Positions 1 through 5,391 of a DNA stretch of 12,791 nucleotides are shown piece by piece; the first letter of the stretch is position 1; the number at the start of each line of letters is the position of its first letter. The DNA lies in contig CAJUNR010000014.1 of NCBI GenBank assembly GCA_910587765.1, positions 1 to 12,791 on the forward strand. The letters run 5' to 3'. The notes below the pieces were generated by a model. It saw nothing but the letters and a program-made list of their open reading frames with translations, did not search any database and had not been told where the DNA came from. Position numbers and translations under genes: made by a program. This stretch comes from an uncultured Lachnospiraceae bacterium (GTDB taxonomy: Bacteria; Bacillota; Clostridia; Lachnospirales; Lachnospiraceae).

Positions 1-25
1 TTGTATCTTCCTTGCTTGTCAGAGG

Positions 26-46
26 TTAAAAATCGGTATTAACCGA
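26..46 (-). terminator. Probable Rho-independent terminator of the lipoprotein gene
   Basis: Read on the minus strand, a 5-bp stem TCGGT/ACCGA with a 4-nt loop is followed directly by TTTTT, about 20 nt past the lipoprotein stop codon. The stem is short. An alternative pairing GGTTAA/TTAACC overlaps it, so efficiency is uncertain, but position and T-tract fit an intrinsic terminator. Confidence 0.5.
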
Positions 47-66
47 CACCCCCTTCTCTGTCCGCT

Positions 67-642
67 TCAGTCGTCAATTCCAAAAATATATTCCAGTGTG
101 TCCTCGGCGGCGTCCAGGCGGTCTTCGAGGCGTTCCAGCTCCCGTTCCTGCGCTTTGTAATCGTCCCGGGAGAGGGAACCGTTCCGGTAGAGAAATTCCA
201 GTTCGTCCTCATGGCGGTCCAGTTCGTCGTCGATCTTCTTTTCTTCCTGCTTCAAGGTCAGAAACTGTTCCATATCCTTTTCGGCGGAGCCGGCCGGCGC
301 TGCGGCGCTGGCCTTTTCTTCATAGGCGGTCACCATGTCGGTGAGCTCCTCCAGCGTGTTAGTGGTGGAAGTGCTGCCTGCGGCCGGGACCTCTGTCTGC
401 GTCTCCGGGTTGACAGCGGGCGCGGTCTCTTTGCTTCCCTCGGCTGCGGCAGGAAGGTCTTCGGGAGCTGTCTGCGCCTCCCCGGAAGATACCTGCTGCT
501 TCAGATCGTTCACCTGCTGTTCCAACTGGCTGATCTGCCGGCGCAGCGCCTCGTTTTCCGCATCCGTATTGCTGCCGGACTGACATCCGGTCACAGAGAG
601 CGCCGCGACGACGGCAGGGATAAGTAAGATGTTCTGTTTCAT
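67..642 (-). CDS. Putative lipoprotein with coiled-coil and charged helical C-terminus
   Basis: This 191-residue protein is predicted to be exported and lipid-anchored on the outer face of the membrane. Residues 1-20 are a short signal peptide ending in a lipobox (VTGC), with Cys20 as the expected lipidation site. Residues about 28-53 form a heptad-like coiled coil rich in Glu, Gln and Leu. Residues about 54-95 are a low-complexity Ala/Pro/Glu/Thr/Ser linker. Residues about 125-190 are highly charged helices containing LYRNGSLSRDDYKAQERELE, which resembles short SHOCT-like helical motifs but is not a firm match. The ATG start is supported by a GAGGAG ribosome binding site (complement of 649-654). 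No catalytic motif is visible and I do not recognise the family. It is transcribed away from the restriction cassette and its base composition is richer in G+C, so it probably belongs to the host backbone. Confidence 0.8.
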   Translation of the reverse strand: MKQNILLIPAVVAALSVTGCQSGSNTDAENEALRRQISQLEQQVNDLKQQVSSGEAQTAPEDLPAAAEGSKETAPAVNPETQTEVPAAGSTSTTNTLEELTDMVTAYEEKASAAAPAGSAEKDMEQFLTLKQEEKKIDDELDRHEDELEFLYRNGSLSRDDYKAQERELERLEDRLDAAEDTLEYIFGIDD

Positions 643-687
643 GTTGATCTCCTCGTCACTTATTAATAATTGTTCCTGTATGGGATT

Positions 688-716
688 ATTATATACCTGG
701 GAAGAGGAAAAGAAAA
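688..716 (-). promoter_or_regulatory. Weak promoter candidate for the lipoprotein gene
   Basis: On the minus strand a perfect TATAAT (complement of 688-693) lies about 46 nt upstream of the lipoprotein ATG. The -35 position at 17-bp spacing reads TTTTCT, a poor match to consensus. The call rests on the -10 box and its position. Confidence 0.35.
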
Positions 717-783
717 GGGGGGATGGCGATGCTGTTCAAAGGATGTTGTATACTTATGATGAATTTTAATTTTGATTTATAAT

Positions 784-799
784 ATTTGAATATTCAAAT
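784..799. promoter_or_regulatory. 16-bp perfect palindrome, operator candidate
   Basis: ATTTGAATATTCAAAT is a perfect 16-bp palindrome in the gene-free stretch 643-994. It abuts the -35 box of the best promoter candidate for the restriction cassette (799-827). A dimeric helix-turn-helix repressor, such as the XRE protein encoded at 995, could bind here. That is inference: the region is AT-rich, which makes chance palindromes more likely. Confidence 0.4.
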
Positions 800-827
800 T
801 GTATATTTGGAAAAATAATGTTATGAT
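799..827 (+). promoter_or_regulatory. Promoter candidate for the restriction-modification cassette
   Basis: TTGTAT (799-804) and TATGAT (822-827) are separated by 17 bp, a reasonable sigma-A-type promoter. Transcription would start near 834, giving a leader of about 160 nt before the first gene and placing the 836-868 hairpin at the extreme 5' end of the RNA. Other AT-rich -10-like hexamers occur nearby, for example TATAAT at 778-783, but they lack a good -35 box. Confidence 0.45.
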
Positions 828-835
828 TTACTATA

Positions 836-868
836 TATGATAAGAAGCAGGAACAGCTTCTTATCATA
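836..868 (+). repeat. Perfect 13-bp inverted repeat (leader hairpin 1)
   Basis: TATGATAAGAAGC and GCTTCTTATCATA form a perfect 13-bp stem around a 7-nt loop (AGGAACA). No T-tract follows directly, so it is not a simple terminator. It lies at the predicted 5' end of the cassette transcript. It could act as a 5' stabilising structure, part of an attenuator, or a protein-binding site. Confidence 0.6.
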
Positions 869-888
869 GGATGCGCGGTGCAGGCTTG

Positions 889-923
889 CTCCCCCGTTGC
901 TTGCAGCGGAGTCTTTGGTTTTT
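889..923 (+). terminator. Terminator- or attenuator-like hairpin with T-rich tail (leader hairpin 2)
   Basis: CCGTTG and CAGCGG pair (with one G-T pair) around a 4-nt loop at 894-909. Outer CTCC/GGAG pairing can extend the stem with a bulge. The 3' side runs into TCTTTGGTTTTT (912-923). The structure sits between the promoter candidate and the first gene, so it may end some transcripts early or release a short leader RNA. The T-tract is interrupted and the call is tentative. Confidence 0.35.
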
Positions 924-942
924 AGAAGTAAAAGGCACTTCT
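924..942 (+). repeat. Inverted repeat (leader hairpin 3)
   Basis: AGAAGT and ACTTCT form a perfect 6-bp stem with a 7-nt loop, about 50 nt before the first ATG of the cassette. The AGAAG and CTTCT cores also occur in the arms of hairpin 1 (836-868), so mutually exclusive pairings between the two are possible. No function can be assigned. Confidence 0.4.
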
Positions 943-994
943 CATACGGGATATTAGGAAACGCTGATTTGTAGAAAGCAAGAGGAATTATATT

Positions 995-1228
995 ATGGCA
1001 ATCAGTTATAACGGACTATGGAAATTATTGATCGATAAGGGCATGAAAAAGGGTGACTTATGTAAAAGTATAGGGCTGAGTTCCAGCACCATGGCGAAAA
1101 TGACAAATGGAGAGTCTGTGAATTTATCTGTTTTGGAGCGAATATGTGAAAAACTGGATTGTGATTTTGCAGATTTGGTAAATTATAAAAGAACGCGGGA
1201 GGAAGCTGATAAGAATGAGCAACAATAA
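995..1228 (+). CDS. Small XRE/Cro-type helix-turn-helix regulator
   Basis: The 77-residue product is little more than one helix-turn-helix domain of the Cro/C1 type, similar to the short YozG-like single-domain regulators. Residues about 8-30 (LWKLLIDKGMKKGDLCKSIG) and 31-50 (LSSSTMAKMTNGESVNLSVL) give the scaffold and recognition helices, and the remainder covers the last helices plus a charged tail. The ATG has an AGAGGAA ribosome binding site 7 nt upstream. The last 14 nt overlap the start of hsdM, so the two are co-transcribed and probably translationally coupled. By analogy with controller proteins of type II restriction systems, it may regulate the cassette, perhaps through the palindrome at 784-799. 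The domain call is firm; the regulatory target is inferred. Confidence 0.85.
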   Translation: MAISYNGLWKLLIDKGMKKGDLCKSIGLSSSTMAKMTNGESVNLSVLERICEKLDCDFADLVNYKRTREEADKNEQQ

Positions 1229-2972
1229 AATCAGTGATGTTGGAATCAATATAGCAGAAAAAGCGACTGTCATTTGGAATGTGGCAGATATGCTTCGAGG
1301 ACCGTTTAAGCCGCATGAATATGGACTTGTTATCTTACCAATGACAGTGGTTAAAAGATTTCATGATTGCTTACTTCCTACACATGATAATGTGCTTGCG
1401 CAGTATGAAAAAGTCAAGCATTTGGCAGTTATTGATGGGTTTTTGACAAGGGCATCCGGCTATCAGTTTTATAATACAAGTAAATTTACATTTGAGACGC
1501 TTTTGGCTGATCCAGATAATATAGAGACAAATTTTAAAGATTATTTAGCTGGCTTTTCTGCAAATGCGCAGGATGTATTATCTAAGTTTGATTTTGATAA
1601 TATTATCAAAAGAATGGTGGAGAGCAATACACTATATCTGATTATTAAGGAGTTTAATTCTGAAAAAGGATATTTGGGTGCTGATAAAATCAGTACTGTA
1701 GATTGCGGTTACATTTTTGAGGACTTAGTGCGCCGCTTTTCAGAGTCATTTGGAGAGGAGGCAGGAGCGCATTTTACCAGCAGGGATATTATCTACCTTA
1801 TGACGGATTTACTGCTTGCGGATGCCAATTTAGACACAGGCGGAATGACCGTTTATGATATGGCAATGGGAACATCCCAGATGCTTTCCTGTATGGAGGA
1901 GAGAATCCATGATTTGAACAGCGATATAGAAGTCACTTGCTTTGGTCAGGAGTTTAATCCGTCTACTTATGCGATAGCAAAAGCGGATATGATGATTCGT
2001 GGTGGAGATCCGGACAATATGCGGTTCGGAGATACTTTGTCAGATGACCAGTTTTCGGGTTTTACGTTTGACTACTGCATTTCTAATCCGCCCTTTGGGA
2101 TTGACTGGAAGCGGGAACAGAAAAAGGTGGAAGAAGAAGCTGCAAGAGGAGAACAGGGCAGATTTGCGCCCGGACTTCCTAAAATCAGCGACGGACAGCA
2201 GTTGTTTGTGTTAAATGGGCTTTCCAAACTTGCCCCGAATGGGAAAATGGCAATTATACAAAATGGCTCTCCGTTATTTTCAGGGGATGCCGGAAGCGGT
2301 CCTTCGGAGATTAGAAGATATATTTTGGAAAATGACTGGCTGGATTGTATCGTGCAGCTTTCTACGGATATGTTCATGAATACGGGTATCAGTACATACA
2401 TTTGGATTTGCTCCAAGAATAAACTGGCATACAGGGAAGGAAAAGTACAGCTTATAGATGCTTCTCATTGTTATGAGGCTAGAAGAAAGAGTATTGGAAC
2501 GAAAAGGAACGATATTACGAATCAGTGTCGGGAACTGATTGTAAAGGCTTATGGTTCTTTTGAAAACTGCGCGGTGTATGGGGATAAGAGTGGAATCTAT
2601 TGTGAGAGCAAGATATTTGAGACGGTAGAGTTTGGATATAACAAAATTGTGGTGGAAAGACCACAGCGGGATGAGAATGGGGAGATTGTTCTGAAAAAAG
2701 GAAAACCTGTCGCAGATGCAAGGCTGCGCGATACGGAGAACGTGCCGCTTACACAGGATATTGACAGATATTTTGAGAGAGAAGTGCTGCCCTATGCGGA
2801 AGATGCATGGATTGATAAGAAAAAGACGATGGTAGGCTATGAGATACCTATGACAAGATATTTCTATGAGTATCAGGCACCGGAAAAAGTGGAGGATATC
2901 GTGGCGCGAATTCATGTGTTGGAGGCTGATATTTCTGCTTCTTTGGAGAAGTTGTTTGCGGGGGAGAAATAG
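1215..2972 (+). CDS. hsdM: Type I restriction-modification DNA methyltransferase subunit M
   Basis: HsdM transfers a methyl group from SAM to adenine N6 in the site chosen by HsdS, marking host DNA as self; two M and one S subunit normally form the methyltransferase. Residues about 10-150 match the helical N-terminal HsdM domain. The catalytic core includes motif I at 213-224 (VYDMAMGTSQML), a following motif FGQEFNP (243-249) that is typical of HsdM, and catalytic motif IV SNPPFG (290-295). At 585 residues it is slightly longer than many HsdM proteins. Motif I departs from the usual DPxxGTxG pattern: Pro is replaced by Met and the last Gly by Gln. This may mark a subfamily or altered SAM binding. 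The start has a GGGAGGA site upstream and overlaps the XRE gene by 14 nt; hsdS begins 2 nt after the stop. Confidence 0.93.
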   Translation: MSNNKISDVGINIAEKATVIWNVADMLRGPFKPHEYGLVILPMTVVKRFHDCLLPTHDNVLAQYEKVKHLAVIDGFLTRASGYQFYNTSKFTFETLLADPDNIETNFKDYLAGFSANAQDVLSKFDFDNIIKRMVESNTLYLIIKEFNSEKGYLGADKISTVDCGYIFEDLVRRFSESFGEEAGAHFTSRDIIYLMTDLLLADANLDTGGMTVYDMAMGTSQMLSCMEERIHDLNSDIEVTCFGQEFNPSTYAIAKADMMIRGGDPDNMRFGDTLSDDQFSGFTFDYCISNPPFGIDWKREQKKVEEEAARGEQGRFAPGLPKISDGQQLFVLNGLSKLAPNGKMAIIQNGSPLFSGDAGSGPSEIRRYILENDWLDCIVQLSTDMFMNTGISTYIWICSKNKLAYREGKVQLIDASHCYEARRKSIGTKRNDITNQCRELIVKAYGSFENCAVYGDKSGIYCESKIFETVEFGYNKIVVERPQRDENGEIVLKKGKPVADARLRDTENVPLTQDIDRYFEREVLPYAEDAWIDKKKTMVGYEIPMTRYFYEYQAPEKVEDIVARIHVLEADISASLEKLFAGEK

Positions 2973-2974
2973 GT

Positions 2975-4273
2975 ATGGCTAGAGAGATGAAGGATAGCGG
3001 GATTGAGTGGATTGGGGAGATACCTATTGGATGGGCTACTCCCAAAGTAATTAATCGATTTGATTTAATTGGAAGTGGAACTACACCTCGAACATATAAG
3101 GACAATTATTATGCTGATGGCGAAATTAATTGGATTCAATCGGGAGATTTGCATGGTAAATATTTAAAAAGTACATCAAAAAAAATAACACATATTGCAT
3201 TTGACCGGACAAGTTCATTGAAAATGTATTTTCCGCAATACTTAGTTTTGGCAATGTATGGTGCTTCTGTAGGAAATTTGTCTATTTCAACTATTGAAGC
3301 ATGTACAAATCAGGCATGTTGTGTTTTGACAAGAGAAAAAGATGATTTAAATTATATGTATTATGTTTTAATGGCAGCGAAAGAATATTTGGTTTATTCG
3401 GCAGTAGGAGGAACACAACCTAATATAAGTCAGAATGTGATAAAAAGATTAAGAATACCAATTCCAGTAAATGCTGAACAACAAAAAATAGTGGATTTTC
3501 TTGATGAAAAATGTGCGGAACTTGATAATATGCTTGAAAAAACTCGTGCAAGCATAGAGGAATACAAAAAGCTAAAGCAAGCTGTCATTACCCAAGCTGT
3601 TACCAAAGGCATACGAGGTAACAGAGAAATGAAGGACAGCGGGATTGAATGGATTGAGGAAATACCTGTTGAATGGGAAGAACGACGAATTAAGACATTA
3701 TTTAGTATGAGAGAAGAAAGAAATTTTTCTTCATTGGAAGAAGTTAATCTGATATCATTGTATACAGATTTAGGAGTGGTACAACATTCGGAGCTGGAGA
3801 AAACGACAGGAAATAAAGCTTCAAATGCAGATGGATATAAAATGGTATATAAAGATGATATTGTAGTAAATATCATTTTGTGTTGGATGGGGGCAATTGG
3901 GTGTTCTGAATATAATGGTGTAACGAGTCCAGCATATGATATATATATTCCTCAAAACGAAGTGTTAAGTAAATTTTATCATTATTATTTTCGCACGAAA
4001 GGTTTTAGTGGAGATTGCTATAAACGAGGAAGAGGAATCATGGCAATGAGATGGAGAACGTATTCAGACCAATTTCGGGACATCCGAGTTGTATATCCGT
4101 CATTGAATGAGCAACAAGAAATAGTGAATTATCTTGATGAAAAATGTTCAGCAATAGACGAACTTATTGCTAAGAAAGAGCAATACCTCTCCGAGATAGA
4201 GAATTACAAAAAATCTCTAATATACGAATATGTGACAGGAAAAAAGGAGGTGCCTTGTGAGTCAACTGATTAA
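2975..4273 (+). CDS. hsdS: Type I restriction-modification specificity subunit S
   Basis: HsdS recognises the bipartite DNA target and holds the M and R subunits together. The 432-residue length and two-fold layout are typical: target recognition domain 1 at about residues 17-165, a conserved helical spacer from about 166 (NAEQQKIVDFLDEKC), recognition domain 2 at about 233-377, and a second helical spacer from about 378 (NEQQEIVNYLDEKC). Each half opens with a near-identical segment, REMKDSGIEWI-x-EIP, at residues 3-17 and 217-231. The two recognition domains differ, so the target should be asymmetric and bipartite; it cannot be read from sequence. The gene is strikingly AT-rich compared with hsdM and hsdR. 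It follows hsdM by 2 nt and overlaps the nuclease gene by 17 nt. It appears intact, with no frameshift. Confidence 0.93.
   Translation: MAREMKDSGIEWIGEIPIGWATPKVINRFDLIGSGTTPRTYKDNYYADGEINWIQSGDLHGKYLKSTSKKITHIAFDRTSSLKMYFPQYLVLAMYGASVGNLSISTIEACTNQACCVLTREKDDLNYMYYVLMAAKEYLVYSAVGGTQPNISQNVIKRLRIPIPVNAEQQKIVDFLDEKCAELDNMLEKTRASIEEYKKLKQAVITQAVTKGIRGNREMKDSGIEWIEEIPVEWEERRIKTLFSMREERNFSSLEEVNLISLYTDLGVVQHSELEKTTGNKASNADGYKMVYKDDIVVNIILCWMGAIGCSEYNGVTSPAYDIYIPQNEVLSKFYHYYFRTKGFSGDCYKRGRGIMAMRWRTYSDQFRDIRVVYPSLNEQQEIVNYLDEKCSAIDELIAKKEQYLSEIENYKKSLIYEYVTGKKEVPCESTD
2981..3034 (+). repeat. Direct repeat copy 1 within hsdS
   Basis: These 54 bases encode residues 3-20 of HsdS and match 3623-3676 at 47 of 54 positions by my alignment. 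They precede the first target recognition domain. Such repeats allow recombination that exchanges or deletes a recognition domain. Confidence 0.85.
3623..3676 (+). repeat. Direct repeat copy 2 within hsdS
   Basis: This is the second copy of the 54-base segment at 2981-3034, in the same reading frame, 642 bases (214 codons) downstream and immediately before the second recognition domain. Most differences are synonymous third-position changes, which suggests the protein segment is under selection. Confidence 0.85.
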
Positions 4274-5336
4274 AATAGACTCAAATTATGCGAAGTGGAT
4301 TCAAGATATCAGCATTCGTTTTCAGAGTATGCAGATAAAAGCCGCTACAAAAGTCAATCGCGAAATGCTCCTGTTTTATTGGACATTGGGGCGTGATATT
4401 GTGGAACTTCATGCAGACAGCAAATGGGGAAATAAGTTTTATGCAAATTTAAGCAGGGATTTAGCAGAGGCATTGCCCAATGTGAAAAGTTTCTCCGAAA
4501 CAAATTTAAAATACATGAAATATTTTTATCAGTTATACAGTCAAATTCGTCCACAGCTTGTGGACGAAAATGCAGTAGAAGAAATTCGTCCACAGCTTGT
4601 GGACGAATTATGTAAAATCCCGTGGGGACATCATCGGTATATTATTGACAAATGCAAGGATAAGCCAGAAAAAGCAATTTTTTATGTGAGAAAAACAATT
4701 GAAAACAATTGGTCGAGAGCTGTGCTGCTAAATTGGCTGGGGACAGATTTGTATGAGCGGCAAGGAAAGGCAATTACTAATTTTCACAATCAACTTCCGG
4801 CGGTACAGGGAGATTTGGCTCAGGAAATCACAAAAGATCCATATAATTTTGATTTTTTGACACTTACGGAAGGTTATAATGAAAAAGAACTAAAAGATGC
4901 ATTGCAAAATAATATTGTGAATTTTCTTCTTGAATTGGGAAGCGGATTTGCTTTTGTAGGTCGGGAATATCGGTTGTTGATAGGAGAAACCGAAAAATTT
5001 ATAGACTTGCTCTTTTACAATATCAGGCTGCATTGCTATGTGGTTGTAGAAGTAAAGACCGGAAAATTTGATTCTGCGCACATTGGACAACTTGGAACTT
5101 ATGTTGCTGCAACAAATCATATTTTGAAATCAGAGCAGGACAATCCAACAATCGGATTATTGATTTGTAAGGAAAAGGATAATGTTCTGGCGCAATATGC
5201 ATTGGAGTCCAGCAGCGAGCCGATCGGTGTATCGGAGTATGAATTATCCAAACTTTATCCGGAAGATTTTAAAGGAACTTTACCGAGCATTGAGGAGATA
5301 GAACAGGAGTTTAGAGATAACAGATTAACAGAGTAA
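4257..5336 (+). CDS. DUF1016/YhcG-type PD-(D/E)XK nuclease-domain protein
   Basis: The 359-residue product resembles the DUF1016 (YhcG) family: an N-terminal helical, DNA-binding-like region (about 10-150, including the family-typical IPWGHH motif near 121-126) and a C-terminal PD-(D/E)XK nuclease fold. Asp250 (FIDLLFYN) with Glu265-Val-Lys267 (VVVEVKTG) form the expected catalytic signature, so the nuclease looks intact. Its biochemical role is not settled; family members often sit in type I restriction loci, where an accessory defence role is plausible. The start is GTG, chosen because AAAAAGGAGG ends 6 nt before it; it overlaps hsdS by 17 nt. The peptide IRPQLVDE occurs twice (97-104 and 110-117), encoded by a duplicated palindromic DNA segment. 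Codon use is AT-rich, like hsdS. Confidence 0.85.
   Translation: MSQLIKIDSNYAKWIQDISIRFQSMQIKAATKVNREMLLFYWTLGRDIVELHADSKWGNKFYANLSRDLAEALPNVKSFSETNLKYMKYFYQLYSQIRPQLVDENAVEEIRPQLVDELCKIPWGHHRYIIDKCKDKPEKAIFYVRKTIENNWSRAVLLNWLGTDLYERQGKAITNFHNQLPAVQGDLAQEITKDPYNFDFLTLTEGYNEKELKDALQNNIVNFLLELGSGFAFVGREYRLLIGETEKFIDLLFYNIRLHCYVVVEVKTGKFDSAHIGQLGTYVAATNHILKSEQDNPTIGLLICKEKDNVLAQYALESSSEPIGVSEYELSKLYPEDFKGTLPSIEEIEQEFRDNRLTE
4543..4607 (+). repeat. Two palindromic 26-bp repeats at a 39-bp period inside the nuclease gene
   Basis: A 26-bp sequence occurs identically at 4543-4568 and 4582-4607. Each copy contains a 23-bp inverted repeat (4546-4568 and 4585-4607) with perfect 10-bp arms TTCGTCCACA and TGTGGACGAA around a GCT centre. 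The 39-bp period equals 13 codons, so the reading frame is kept and the peptide IRPQLVDE is duplicated. Each copy can form a hairpin in RNA or a cruciform in DNA, and copy number could change without breaking the gene. Confidence 0.95.
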
Positions 5337-5347
5337 GAGGAAAAGTC

Positions 5348-5366
5348 GCTACATGTAGCAATTTTT
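5348..5366 (+). promoter_or_regulatory. 12-bp palindrome followed by T-tract between nuclease gene and hsdR
   Basis: GCTACATGTAGC (5348-5359) is a perfect palindrome followed by AATTTTTT, in the only sizeable gap (55 nt) of the cassette. It may be a weak attenuator lowering hsdR expression relative to hsdM and hsdS. As an RNA hairpin it has only about 4 bp with a 4-nt loop, so the effect would be small. Confidence 0.3.
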
Positions 5367-5391
5367 TGAAATTGATTTGCGGAGGAAAAAC

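Noticed and set aside
211..627. Open frames on the plus strand across the lipoprotein gene
   Set aside because: Their translations are low-complexity shadows without a good ribosome binding site, while the minus-strand frame has a signal peptide, lipobox and GAGGAG site.
756..782. Tiny ORF reading MMNFNFDL upstream of the cassette, as a leader peptide
   Set aside because: It has only eight codons, no well-spaced ribosome binding site, lies in a highly AT-rich stretch and is upstream of the best promoter candidate.
643..994. tRNA, rRNA or CRISPR array in the gene-free leader
   Set aside because: No cloverleaf, no repeat-spacer periodicity and no rRNA-like sequence is visible; only inverted repeats are present.
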